Source of the DNA: CAYNRA01 sp046293395
Lineage (GTDB): Bacteria > Bacteroidota > Bacteroidia > Cytophagales > Spirosomataceae
Direction of reading: 5' to 3'
NCBI GenBank assembly: GCA_046293395.1
Contig: JBKBOU010000001.1
Location: 1,054,001-1,118,000 of the forward strand
DNA: 64,000 nucleotides
Part shown: positions 53,996 to 62,418 of the stretch, one piece after another
How the letters are laid out: each line of letters opens with the position of its first letter
Position numbering within the stretch: position 1 is the stretch's first letter
Program-made: the position numbers and the translations under genes
The notes under the pieces: model-generated
The model's input: the letters and a program-made list of their open reading frames with translations, nothing else
Databases searched by the model: none
What the model was told of the DNA's origin: nothing

Positions 53996-54002
53996 CCTCC
54001 TT
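53996..54002 (-). promoter_or_regulatory. Perfect Shine-Dalgarno site for hybrid sensor gene
   Basis: Minus-strand AAGGAGG ending 5 nt before ATG 53990. Strong SD sites are unusual in this phylum and in this window, so it decides the start. Confidence 0.7.
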
Positions 54003-54152
54003 TTTCATTCTTCAAATAAACAACTATTCAAGGAAATCAGCCATTGAAAAACGTACATTTCCTTTTGATGAGGTTACATTTTGTGCATGGATTGCCTTTG
54101 GTTGAAATCGCCATTTCATTTCCTATGGTTAAACACGAGGGCTAGTTGCAAA

Positions 54153-54203
54153 ACTCAAAGTAATCTTTTACTTTTATCTTGACTATTACTCAAAGTAATT
54201 TTG
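54153..54203 (+). promoter_or_regulatory. Direct repeat overlapping a -7 element
   Basis: ACTCAAAGTAAT occurs at 54153-54164 and 54188-54199, 35 bp apart. The second copy overlaps TAATTTTG (54196-54203), a TAnnTTTG match facing the 202-aa gene 65 bp downstream. The gap is shared with the divergent hybrid sensor. Confidence 0.45.
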
Positions 54204-54267
54204 TCTCTTCAGAAGCCATTGATACGACGAAACTGTCCTGTAAATTCAATTTTTAAATCCATTTGCA

Positions 54268-54876
54268 ATGAAACCCACTAAAAATAAAGTTTTTTGTAGA
54301 AATTGTGATAGATATAAAATGCTATTTGAAACAGAGAAAAAAGCGAACTACTTTATCAAATTCAACCAAGAAGAAATTCAGGAAGAAGCCGGATACAGCC
54401 CGCAGAGAAGTTATTTTTGTCTTTTTTGCGGCGGTTGGCATGTTACAAGTATCAAAGAGGAAATTGGGGTGACTCGCAGGGAATTTTCGTACCTTGAATA
54501 CGTAGAAAAAAAGAAGAATACAAAGAAAAAAACACCCTTCCAAAAAGAAACCACTGACTTTCAAACCATCCACTCAACATTGGTTTCAGACATAACTGCG
54601 CACGTGAATACATTAGATGATATACAAAAATCTACTTTTTTTGATACGAAAATTGCGGACATTTCACAAAAAATAGCCGCCCTTGAGTCCGCACAAGATA
54701 GAAACGAAAATGAATTAAAACATGCGCGGTATGAAATGCAAGCACTCCACATCGTAAAAAAGGAGGTATCAGACAAACCCAAAAAGAATAAAAAAAGAGC
54801 GCAAATGGACCAACAACAAATCGATGAGTGGAGGAAATGGGCAGAGGAAAAAGGAATTTTAAAACCAAATAAATAA
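54268..54876 (+). CDS. Hypothetical protein with zinc-ribbon-like CxxC pairs
   Basis: A 202-aa protein without a signal peptide. The first 55 residues contain two Cys pairs, C10-RN-C13 (VFCRNCDRY) and CLFC near 52 followed by GGWHVT, which looks like a small zinc ribbon or zinc-finger. The rest is highly charged and helical, with a predicted coiled coil (KIADISQKIAALESAQDRNENELKHARYEMQAL, in parts) and a Lys-rich stretch, ending WRKWAEEKGIL. I do not recognise a family. It is AT-rich, divergent from the hybrid sensor, and directly upstream of a decayed IS element. It could be a nucleic-acid-binding accessory protein; this is a guess. Confidence 0.65.
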   Translation: MKPTKNKVFCRNCDRYKMLFETEKKANYFIKFNQEEIQEEAGYSPQRSYFCLFCGGWHVTSIKEEIGVTRREFSYLEYVEKKKNTKKKTPFQKETTDFQTIHSTLVSDITAHVNTLDDIQKSTFFDTKIADISQKIAALESAQDRNENELKHARYEMQALHIVKKEVSDKPKKNKKRAQMDQQQIDEWRKWAEEKGILKPNK

Positions 54877-54890
54877 TTTTTTCGAGGCTA

Positions 54891-55766
54891 AAAAACTGTT
54901 TGAGTTAATTACAAAAAAAGGGTAGAGCCGAATTGTTTGTACATTTGATTTGTGAAGAAAAAATATACGACCAATCTCAGCCCTACCGAGTGGCAATTTA
55001 TATCAAAATATTTTTTTGTAAAAGAAAACCTAAATGGGAATACAAAATACTAGTTGAAGGTACGTTATACATAACAAAAAACGGGTGTAATTGGCGCGAT
55101 TTACCCCTGTGTTTTCCACCCTGGCAAACTGTGTATTGGTATTTCAGAAAATGGTCAAAAGAAGGAATAATAGATTTAATTATCAACGACTTACAAGTAA
55201 TTGTTAGGTTACACGCAGGTCGTAAAGCCAGCCCAAGTGCCCTGCTGATAGACGCACAAATTGTAAAAAACACTTCCTTTTCGACCAAACACGTTGGCTT
55301 TGATGGGGGTAAGAAAATAAAAGCTAGAAAACAGCATATTATTACAGATACGATGGGGAATTTAGTAGCAGTGAAAGTTCATTCCGCCAATTTGCATGAT
55401 AGCAAATCTGCCCAAATGGTGTTGGCTACTATTTACAAAAACAAAGTTGATTTCCCACGACTAACTATTTTAATTGCCGACAAAGGGTACAGAGATAAAG
55501 TGGCTAATTGTACAAAAATATCTCAATACTTAATTAGAAGTCATAAAAACGTATTCAAAATTACCAAATAACAATAAAATGATGGTTTTCCCTAAAAAAT
55601 GGATTATGGAACGCTCTTTCGCTTGGCGGAGTGCCGCCCAGAATAAACATTATAGACGTTTGAGCAAAGATTTTGAGCGTTTGACAAATGTTGCAGAGAA
55701 TTTTATCAAATTGGCTTTTGTCAGAATCGCATCAAAAAAGTTAACAAATTAATTCAAACAGTTTCT
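54891..55766 (+). mobile_element. Decayed IS5-family insertion sequence with TA target duplication
   Basis: About 876 bp bounded by inverted repeats: the left end AAAAACTGTTTGAGTTAATT (54891-54910) matches the inverse of 55747-55766 with two mismatches. TA flanks both sides (54889-54890 and 55767-55768), the target duplication expected for IS5/IS427-like elements. The transposase inside is frameshifted, so the copy cannot move by itself. Confidence 0.75.
54952..55752 (+). pseudogene. IS5-family transposase, broken by frameshifts
   Basis: A DDE transposase remnant in three frames. Frame 1 starts at a GTG at 54952 (KKKYTTNLSPTEWQF, FFVKENLNGNTKY) and stops at 55051-55053. Frame 2 continues with LYITKNGCNWRDLPLCFPPW, the first catalytic Asp in LLIDAQIVKNTS, GFDGGKKIKARK and the second Asp in LIADKGYRD, stopping at 55569-55571. 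Frame 3 supplies the C-terminal block with the catalytic Glu (FPKKWIMERSFAW, HYRRLSKDFERL), ending at 55752. All three catalytic residues are present but not in one frame. At least two indels are needed to explain this; programmed frameshifting is unlikely because two different shifts are required. It belongs to the IS element 54891-55766. Confidence 0.8.
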
Positions 55767-55772
55767 TAGTTT

Positions 55773-56894
55773 ATGAACAAATTTTTAGTAATATTTTGTC
55801 TTATCACAACCAAATGTATTTCTCAAAACGAGAATAGTATATTGTCTTTGAATCCCCATTACAAAAACAACGGTGATTATAGAGAAGTAATAGGATGCTT
55901 AGATAATTATTTCAATAATAAAATCCAAAATACAAGTTGGAAACCATATTGGAGCTCAAAAGATACCGTTGATAGCTTTGTCGATATCGAAATAGTATTA
56001 TTGCAAAATAGCGAATACTATCAAGATTATTTTTATTATAAACCAACGCTTATTTTTATTGATGAGTTTGAGGGTTTGATGCGAGCAAAAGTTGCGTTTA
56101 TCAGTAGTAAATCTGAATTTGCTGGCATATATAATTTCTACTTAGAAAAAGATGAACAGAGTAAGCAATTCAAAATAGTATCTTCATTGAGGCTGAATAC
56201 ATTAAAATGGAATGAAAAAACAATTGATGAAGTTCACTATATATCTGCTCCTAATATAAAAGTTGATACATTAGAAATAGTAGAAATGAAACAAAAAATT
56301 GAATCTTTCAATCTTTTGTTTGGGATACAGTTAAACAGTTTTGACTATTATGTGTGTAATAATTATAAAGAGATTCAAGAAATTAGAGGGTTTGATTATC
56401 ATTTAACCACTTTTAATAGTAATGAAGCTGGCTCTATAGCGGATATTTACAATAAAAGAATTTTTGCAGGAAACAAAAAATTTTCACATCCACATGAATT
56501 GATACATTTATATACATCACAAAAGTATTTAAATAGATATCATTCGTTCTGGGATGAGGGAATAGCCACTTTTCTTGGTGGTAGTATCGGTAAATCCCTC
56601 GAATGGCATTTGTCGAATCTGAACGCCGAAATCAAGAATCATCCAATCGACTTTCAGAATCTTTTAGACTTACAAAATCGTCCATCAATTAAAAAAATTA
56701 CGAATGTTGATTATGCAATAGCGGGGTTGTTATGTAAAAAAATTTATGAAAAGCATGGGATTTTAGGAATTGATAAAGTATTCAATTCAGGACAAGAAGA
56801 CGACTACATTTACACAATAATCGAAAAATTACTCTTAGTGAAAAAAGAAAACATGAATGATTACATAAAAAAAGAGTTAAGTTTTTACGAATAA
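55773..56894 (+). CDS. Predicted secreted gluzincin-type metalloprotease
   Basis: A 373-aa protein with a short signal peptide (MNKFLVIFCLITTKCISQ) and a possible lipid-modification Cys at 15. Residues of about 20-180 are an unrecognised N-terminal domain. Residues of about 235-275 contain HPHELIHLYTS, an HExxH zinc site, followed about 20 residues later by WDEGIATFLGG, whose Glu would be the third zinc ligand, as in gluzincins of the MA clan. No exact family is recognised. The gene is much more AT-rich than the rest of the window, and its ATG lies 4 bp after the right end of the decayed IS, so its native promoter is probably displaced. Transfer from another source is likely. Confidence 0.75.
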   Translation: MNKFLVIFCLITTKCISQNENSILSLNPHYKNNGDYREVIGCLDNYFNNKIQNTSWKPYWSSKDTVDSFVDIEIVLLQNSEYYQDYFYYKPTLIFIDEFEGLMRAKVAFISSKSEFAGIYNFYLEKDEQSKQFKIVSSLRLNTLKWNEKTIDEVHYISAPNIKVDTLEIVEMKQKIESFNLLFGIQLNSFDYYVCNNYKEIQEIRGFDYHLTTFNSNEAGSIADIYNKRIFAGNKKFSHPHELIHLYTSQKYLNRYHSFWDEGIATFLGGSIGKSLEWHLSNLNAEIKNHPIDFQNLLDLQNRPSIKKITNVDYAIAGLLCKKIYEKHGILGIDKVFNSGQEDDYIYTIIEKLLLVKKENMNDYIKKELSFYE

Positions 56895-56990
56895 AGTAAT
56901 ACTAATCCCAATGATGATACACTTTTTAGATTTCTTGATTTGCAATCTTTCCCAAAAATAGCTACCATATTGAATGTAGTATTTTTAGCT

Positions 56991-57022
56991 TAGGGGTAAT
57001 GAAAAAGTAAAGTTAGCCCCTA
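56991..57022 (+). terminator. Weak hairpin after metalloprotease gene
   Basis: TAGGGGTAA (56991-56999) pairs with TTAGCCCCTA (57013-57022) with a 1-nt bulge, followed by TTTTGACC. It is a weak terminator candidate, about 100 bp after the stop. Confidence 0.4.
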
Positions 57023-57048
57023 TTTTGACCCTGTACTATTAATTACTC

Positions 57049-57186
57049 GTGAAAACGATAGAAACGCTCCTTTGGAAACTATTTGTCATTTTCCATATCT
57101 TACTTTTTCTTTATTTCATCTTCGTACACCGTTCTAAAACAGGAGGTGGACGAGATAATTTTGAAAACTACGGAGACCCATACTGA
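57049..57186 (+). CDS. Small membrane protein, 45 aa
   Basis: A GTG-started open frame giving a 45-residue peptide: a short basic N-terminus (MKTIETLLWK), one strongly hydrophobic segment (LFVIFHILLFLYFIFV), then a positive, Gly-rich HRSKTGGGRDN and a polar tail ending YGDPY. This topology (one helix with flanking positive charges, cytoplasmic or periplasmic tail) is typical of genuine small membrane proteins. It follows the hairpin at 56991-57022 and converges on the next minus-strand gene. No homologue is recognised and the GTG start is unusual, so coding is likely but not certain. Confidence 0.45.
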   Translation: MKTIETLLWKLFVIFHILLFLYFIFVHRSKTGGGRDNFENYGDPY

Positions 57187-57206
57187 ACAAATGTAGGCGA
57201 AAAATT

Positions 57207-57962
57207 TTACTTCAGTTGTTTGAATGTATGGTTCACGTGATACACCAAGCCTGCGCTGTACAGGTTCCTTTTTCCGTCTATCTCCGTCTTAAACCCATGA
57301 TTTACAAGTCCAGTTAACGAAACAGGCACATTGGGAAGCCGAATACCAACCGAGAGATTGCCGTACATGCCTGTTTTTTCATTCATTTTTAAGAAAAAAA
57401 CCTGTGGACTAAGTGTCAACAGCCAACGCGGTGCAACTGCGATATTGGTGATATTCCCACGGACAGCCAAAAAAGTATTATTGAGAACCTCTTCTCGCCC
57501 CAACGAACGCGCTTTTAATGAATAAATACCAACAGATGTGTTTTTCGTGATGTGGTATGTCGGCGATAATTCCACAGCAAAAAACCGGTTAGCAACTAGA
57601 TACGTATGCGAAACGCCTTTATCTTGAATAGTCGCTTCATTAAAAATAACCGATGGATGTGCGCCAACGCCCATGCTCCATTTTTTTGTTTCTATCAGTT
57701 TGTACCTCCACCAAAAGATAAATGCCCAAGGCTTGCCATTCATGGCGAAACGAAGCATTGGGTCAAAACTCAGCCGTCCTTTTCCGAGATTCATATCAAA
57801 TAAAACGGCGGGTTTCCCCAAAGAAAACGACGGGATTAGCGATACTCCGTTGTTTGTAGCTGTTATTTGTCCAGCTAAATAAGCTGTTTTTGTTGAGTCT
57901 TTTTCTTCGGCAAATGAACGAATAGAATAAGAAAAAACGAGTAAAAAGAAGAGGTTTTTCAT
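57207..57962 (-). CDS. Predicted outer-membrane protein of unknown function
   Basis: A 251-aa protein. ATG 57962 (MKNLFFLLVFSYS) is chosen since it begins directly with a signal peptide ending IRSFAEE; an upstream ATG at 57995 adds 11 residues. The body alternates polar and hydrophobic residues with many aromatic ends (YLAGQITATNNG, WAFIFWWRYKLIETKKWSMGVGA in parts, YHITKNTSVGIYSL, GMYGNLSVGIRL), suggesting an 8- to 12-stranded barrel. No family is recognised. It lies downstream of the molybdenum hydroxylase genes on the same strand but behind a strong terminator (58001-58030). Confidence 0.75.
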   Translation of the reverse strand: MKNLFFLLVFSYSIRSFAEEKDSTKTAYLAGQITATNNGVSLIPSFSLGKPAVLFDMNLGKGRLSFDPMLRFAMNGKPWAFIFWWRYKLIETKKWSMGVGAHPSVIFNEATIQDKGVSHTYLVANRFFAVELSPTYHITKNTSVGIYSLKARSLGREEVLNNTFLAVRGNITNIAVAPRWLLTLSPQVFFLKMNEKTGMYGNLSVGIRLPNVPVSLTGLVNHGFKTEIDGKRNLYSAGLVYHVNHTFKQLK

Positions 57963-58000
57963 TGAGAAAGGTTTCAAATTAGAACGTATTACCACTAAAA

Positions 58001-58030
58001 AGCCCTAGAATTTTCTACTATTCTAGGGCT
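58001..58030 (-). terminator. Terminator after molybdenum hydroxylase operon
   Basis: AGCCCTAGAA (58001-58010) pairs perfectly with 58021-58030 over a 10-nt loop. On the minus strand it is followed by TTTTTAG. Confidence 0.85.
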
Positions 58031-58040
58031 CTGTCTTTCC

Positions 58041-60299
58041 TTACGCACTTGGTTGTTCTTGCGTAAAGGGTTGATTATAAAACCGTTTACCTGTGGTTTT
58101 GTAAAGGGCATTCGCAACAGCACCAAAAACCGGAGGGAATGGCGGTTCTCCGAGACCTGTTGGATCAATCTCATTTTTCACAAAATGCACATCAATTTCT
58201 TTCGGTGCTTCGTGATGACGAATCATCCGATACGTACCAAAATTCACGTGGTCTGTTTTTCCGTCTTTGAACGACATATTGCCATAAAAAGCATTGCCAA
58301 TTCCATCTACAACAGCTCCTTGCACCATATTTTTGGAAGCATCCGGATTAATGACAATGCCACAATCTATTGCACTCGTCACTTTTTCAACGTAAGGTTC
58401 ACCGTCACGCTCCACCATATCTACGACATGCGCCGCATACGAATTATGGCAAAAATAGGCGGCTACTCCACGTTTTTTCAACGCATTTTCGCGCTTTCCC
58501 CATCCTGATTTATCACGAACTAGCTCCAAAACACCAGCATACCGCGCCGCATCGTAGTCATTATTCTTTCCTACTGGTTTTTCTTGCGCACGTTTCAACA
58601 ATTCTAGACGCAACGCGATAGGATCTTTGCCCATCGCCTCCGCGACTTCATCCAGAAAAGATTGCTCCGCAGCTGCATTAAAATTAGAACGCGGGGCTCT
58701 AAACGCACCAATCGTAATGTTCGACGGAATCGTCCAACCTTCCGCTAAATAATTATCTACCGCCCCAGCCGGAAACCGATTCGCATGTATCGGGTGCTCT
58801 GGGATTCCTCCTCCTTTCACATGAAACCCAATGAGATTTTTGTTAGCATCTAGCGCCGCACGATACGTCGCCGTGTACATGGGTCTATAAATTCCGTAAG
58901 CCATGTCGTCTTCCCGCGTATAAACGAGCTTAATGGGCGCATTAGCAGCTTTTGAGATAAGCCCAGCTTCCACCAAATAATGTGGATATGCACGCCGACC
59001 GAAACCTCCGCCCATGCGTGTCATTTGTATTTCTACTTTTTCTTTCGGAAGATTAAATCGCTTGCTGAGTGTTTCTTCTACAAATCCGGGGGCTTGGAGT
59101 GGCCCTGCAAAAAACGCATTTTCGGACGTTACATGCGCAAAACAGTTCATAGGCTCCATGCAATTGTGTGCTAAAAACGGCGCTGTATAAGTTCTTTCAA
59201 TCACAAGAGCCGCTTGCTTGAACGCAGTTTCCGGATCACCATCTTTTCGTAAAACAGTTGCGGGTTGTTGGCTCTTTTCTCTCATTTGTGCGAGATGCGT
59301 TTCCGTACTTTCCAACTGACCTGGCGAAAAATCTTCACTTTTATTTCCTCTGAAATCAACAAGCACTTCTTTTACGTCACCACGCTCTTTCCAGCTGACT
59401 TTCAGGCGTTTACGTGCATTCATTACTTGCCAAGTAGAATCACCCACAATGGCGATAGATTCATTGAACGAACGTGTTTCGAAAGCACCTCGTTCGGTAC
59501 CTTCATCGAATAATTTTATAGCAAATACCTGTTTAATTCCAGGCATTTTGAGGACTTGCGAAGCATCGAAACTCGCCAAAGTCATCCCAAATGCGGGTGG
59601 ATGTTGAATCATCGCAATCTGCATTCCAGGTACAGCATAATCTATCCCGAATAAAGGTTTACCTGTAATTACTTTCTTCCCTTCCACATTTTTTTGGGAG
59701 TGATTTACGATGGAAAAGTCTTGCGTATTTTTCAATACTACATCCTTTGGCACTGCCAACGTAGCTGCTAGACTAGCCATTTCACCGTAGGTCGCTTTTT
59801 TGCCACTTTCGTGGGTTACATGTCCTTTTTCTGCGCGAACGGATTCTACGGAAACACCCCACGTTTGGGCCGCAGCTTGGCGGAGCATCAAACGAGCTGC
59901 TGCACCCGCTTGGCGAAGCGGTTTCCAGTAAGCACGCATAGATTGGCTACCTCCTGTGAACTGAAAACCATATTTTACGGCATCGTGCGTAGCCATTTCG
60001 ACCGTCACGTTTTCCCATGGAATATCGAGTTCTTCCGCTGTAATCATGGGAAGAGAAGTCATGACATTTTGACCAAATTCCGGATTTGGACAAAATAATT
60101 TAACCGTATTATTTGGATTAATTTGTATGTAACCCGTCAGTTCATGCCATTCTTTAGCGAGCGGCTCAGCAAGCATCTTCTCTGCGGCAAGAGATTCTGT
60201 AAACCAACTGAAACTCAGCAACATACCACCACCCGCCAAAGCAGATGACTTTAAGAAAGAACGGCGCGAATGTCCTTCTGTTTGATTTTTATTTTTCAT
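58041..60299 (-). CDS. Tat-exported molybdenum hydroxylase large subunit (IorB-like)
   Basis: A 752-aa xanthine dehydrogenase-family molybdopterin-binding subunit. The N-terminus carries a twin-arginine signal (HSRRSFLKSSALAGGG), so the folded cofactor-loaded enzyme is exported. ATG 60299 is used; 60311 is also possible. Motifs: FTGGSQSMR, the substrate/cofactor domain with CMEPMNCFAHV, GGGFGRRAYPHYLVEA, FRAPRSNFNAAAEQSFLDE (in parts), and the active-site Glu718 in GLGEPPFPP. The layout resembles isoquinoline 1-oxidoreductase beta and periplasmic aldehyde dehydrogenases. Substrate cannot be predicted. Its 2Fe-2S partner is encoded 29 bp upstream. No cytochrome c subunit is visible nearby, so the electron acceptor is unknown. 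Confidence 0.92.
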   Translation of the reverse strand: MKNKNQTEGHSRRSFLKSSALAGGGMLLSFSWFTESLAAEKMLAEPLAKEWHELTGYIQINPNNTVKLFCPNPEFGQNVMTSLPMITAEELDIPWENVTVEMATHDAVKYGFQFTGGSQSMRAYWKPLRQAGAAARLMLRQAAAQTWGVSVESVRAEKGHVTHESGKKATYGEMASLAATLAVPKDVVLKNTQDFSIVNHSQKNVEGKKVITGKPLFGIDYAVPGMQIAMIQHPPAFGMTLASFDASQVLKMPGIKQVFAIKLFDEGTERGAFETRSFNESIAIVGDSTWQVMNARKRLKVSWKERGDVKEVLVDFRGNKSEDFSPGQLESTETHLAQMREKSQQPATVLRKDGDPETAFKQAALVIERTYTAPFLAHNCMEPMNCFAHVTSENAFFAGPLQAPGFVEETLSKRFNLPKEKVEIQMTRMGGGFGRRAYPHYLVEAGLISKAANAPIKLVYTREDDMAYGIYRPMYTATYRAALDANKNLIGFHVKGGGIPEHPIHANRFPAGAVDNYLAEGWTIPSNITIGAFRAPRSNFNAAAEQSFLDEVAEAMGKDPIALRLELLKRAQEKPVGKNNDYDAARYAGVLELVRDKSGWGKRENALKKRGVAAYFCHNSYAAHVVDMVERDGEPYVEKVTSAIDCGIVINPDASKNMVQGAVVDGIGNAFYGNMSFKDGKTDHVNFGTYRMIRHHEAPKEIDVHFVKNEIDPTGLGEPPFPPVFGAVANALYKTTGKRFYNQPFTQEQPSA

Positions 60300-60328
60300 C
60301 GTACATTTCAAATTTAAAGCTAAAAAAC

Positions 60329-60805
60329 TTATTTTGAGGATTGACTTGCCGTTTCTTTTGCAGCAGATTTAATCGCTTCTTTGATGCGAAGATAGGTTCC
60401 ACAACGGCAAATATTACCCGACATCGTAGCTTCTATGTCTTCATCGGAAGGCGAAGGATTGTCTTTCAAAAAAGCAGCAGCCGTCATCATTTGCCCTGAT
60501 TGGCAGTAGCCACACTGCGCCACATCGTGCGCCAGCCATGCCTTCTGAACGGGATGGTCTCCTCCGTCTGAAAGTCCTTCTATGGTAGTTATTTTTGATT
60601 TTCCGATGGAAGAAACAGGCAATTGACAAGCCCGAACTGCCACACCGTTCAAATGAATTGTACAAGCACCACATTGCGCAATGCCACAACCGTACTTTGT
60701 TCCATAAAGTTGAAGCGTATCTCGCAAAACCCACAAAATTGGCGTTGCTGGATCAACATCTACTTTTCTGACTTGTCCGTTGATATCTAGGTTGAATAAT
60801 GCCAT
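60329..60805 (-). CDS. 2Fe-2S subunit of the molybdenum hydroxylase (IorA-like)
   Basis: A 158-aa electron-transfer subunit. Residues of about 35-75 hold the plant-ferredoxin cluster (GTKYGCGIAQCGACTIHLNG) and the second half the helical cluster domain (QCGYCQSGQMM and GNICRCGTYLRIKEAI), each with the expected Cys sets. It has no Tat signal of its own, so it would be co-exported with the large subunit, as known for this group. It is the first gene of a two-gene operon. Confidence 0.93.
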   Translation of the reverse strand: MALFNLDINGQVRKVDVDPATPILWVLRDTLQLYGTKYGCGIAQCGACTIHLNGVAVRACQLPVSSIGKSKITTIEGLSDGGDHPVQKAWLAHDVAQCGYCQSGQMMTAAAFLKDNPSPSDEDIEATMSGNICRCGTYLRIKEAIKSAAKETASQSSK

Positions 60806-60922
60806 ATCGAAAGATTACTTTAGCGTTTAAAAGACAAATTTCCTTTTTTTTGAGGAAAAAAAAAGACAAAAATCAAACAGAAAATTACGAAATTCAAATA
60901 GCCAGCTTCAAGCACTACTTGT

Positions 60923-61381
60923 TTACTCCGTTCCGAACACTTTCCCGTTGAACGTATGTGTACAACAAGTACAAAATGGCACCATGTTCACTGCCTGAAG
61001 AGTGGGATTTGTCAACTGCAAAATTCCTGCATTGTCAACAAATAATCCTGAAAAATAAGAGGACTCTCCTACCCGGACTATCTCTTTTTTGGTATCTTCA
61101 TTGGTTGCAACCAACCAAAAAATAGGGTCTGGCTTGTCTAACCGAGCTATAGCCTCTTTGAAAACGGTTTCCCATAATTGACCCACTTTCGAAATTAAAA
61201 ACTGAAAAAGGGGTGTATAGTCTAATCCCCGGTGTTTGGCTTGTGCCATCGTCCCTTTGACCATTTCACGCGTTTCTTTCTTTTTATTTCTTACTTGCTT
61301 GAAATCACCTCCTGTTACGTGGCGAACACCTGCCGCACGTGTGTTCACTTTCCGGTAAAGTGGTTTTTTATCTCTGTTCAT
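60923..61381 (-). CDS. Conserved-looking hypothetical protein with C-terminal Cys/His cluster
   Basis: A 152-aa protein without a signal peptide. The N-terminus is very basic (NRDKKPLYRKVNTRAAGVRHVTGGDFKQVRNKKKETRE, in parts). The middle is a globular region (LFQFLISKVGQLWETVFKEA, DPIFWLVA), and the C-terminus ends NMVPFCTCCTHTFNGKVFGTE, where three Cys and one His could bind a metal. I do not recognise the family. It lies upstream of the molybdenum hydroxylase on the same strand after a 117-bp gap with only A/T-rich runs. Function is unknown. Confidence 0.65.
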   Translation of the reverse strand: MNRDKKPLYRKVNTRAAGVRHVTGGDFKQVRNKKKETREMVKGTMAQAKHRGLDYTPLFQFLISKVGQLWETVFKEAIARLDKPDPIFWLVATNEDTKKEIVRVGESSYFSGLFVDNAGILQLTNPTLQAVNMVPFCTCCTHTFNGKVFGTE

Positions 61382-61482
61382 TGGTTATGTATCTAGTTTA
61401 GCCACTGTTCATACTCCTATCAGTATATAGGTTACAAAGGCAAGGCATTTGGCAATGTAAATACCTATTTATCAATAACTTA

Positions 61483-62397
61483 TTAACCTGTTTTCCGGAA
61501 ACGAGTAGGTGTGGTATGCGTATGTTTTTTGAAAAAATTAGTAAAATGTGTTACCTCCGCAAACCCTAACGCATACGCAATATCCGAGACTGTCCAGCGG
61601 CTTTGCTTCAACAGAATTTTTGCTTCTTGTACCAATCGTTCAGCGATGAGCGAGGAGGTCGTCTGTCCACTTGTTTCTTTAACAGCCCGATTGAGGTGAT
61701 TGACATGTACATTTAACTGCGTTGCGAAATGGGCAGGCGTACGTAATTGCATCTCCGCATGACTTTCATCTAAGGGGAATTGCCGCTCCAATAATTCTAA
61801 AAAAAGCCAATGGATTCGTTGGGAAGCATTTATCGGGAGTTTTTCAATTTGCGATGAAGGACGTGTTTTCATCGCAAAGTGAATTAACTCGTAAATCTGT
61901 GTCCGAATGGCATCGTATTTATAAATGTATTCTGCGTTTAATTCAGCTTCCATTTTTTCAAATTTATTCCAGACTTCTTCAAATTGTACATCGTCTATCT
62001 CAAAAACATGTTCTCCTTTCGGCTGAAACACGTCGTATTGGGTTAATGAACCAAACTGTTGAAAAAAACGGGCATTGAAAATAACATAGAAGCCACTCGC
62101 ATCAACTTCCAGAAGTTCCCATTTGTACGGAATAAACGGATTGGAAAAAACAACGGCTTGTTTTTCATAAGAAAAAACCTTGTCTGCATAATGAATCCTG
62201 CCAGCTCCGCGACAGAGCGTCACCTTGAAAAAATCACGGCGGCTGTACGGAACTGGCTTGTTCGACGGGTGCGGCAATCGGAAAACATTGACGTGACCCA
62301 TGTCTTTGGTCAAGCTCTCTGGTATCCATTCAAATTGACGCGCATAAAAGTCAGCCAATGTTTCCACGTGTTTACTGTCGGTATGTTCTGGATTCAT
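61483..62397 (-). CDS. AraC-family transcriptional regulator with cupin-like N-terminus
   Basis: A 304-aa cytoplasmic regulator. Residues of about 20-130 form a cupin-like sensing domain (FFKVTLCRGAGRIHYADKVFSYEKQAVVFSNPF, in parts). Residues of about 205-300 are two AraC helix-turn-helix motifs (THFATQLNVHVNHLNRAVKE and, with the family signature, VSDIAYALGFAEVTHFTNFFKKHT). It begins 21 bp after the esterase gene on the same strand, so it is probably co-transcribed with it and may regulate it or an unseen target. The ligand is unknown. Confidence 0.9.
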   Translation of the reverse strand: MNPEHTDSKHVETLADFYARQFEWIPESLTKDMGHVNVFRLPHPSNKPVPYSRRDFFKVTLCRGAGRIHYADKVFSYEKQAVVFSNPFIPYKWELLEVDASGFYVIFNARFFQQFGSLTQYDVFQPKGEHVFEIDDVQFEEVWNKFEKMEAELNAEYIYKYDAIRTQIYELIHFAMKTRPSSQIEKLPINASQRIHWLFLELLERQFPLDESHAEMQLRTPAHFATQLNVHVNHLNRAVKETSGQTTSSLIAERLVQEAKILLKQSRWTVSDIAYALGFAEVTHFTNFFKKHTHTTPTRFRKTG

Positions 62398-62418
62398 TTT
62401 TAATCAAGTAATGCAAAA

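Noticed and set aside
54933..55571. Intact transposase gene
   Set aside because: The N-terminal 33 codons and the C-terminal ERSFAW block lie in other frames, so the open frame is only the middle of a broken gene.
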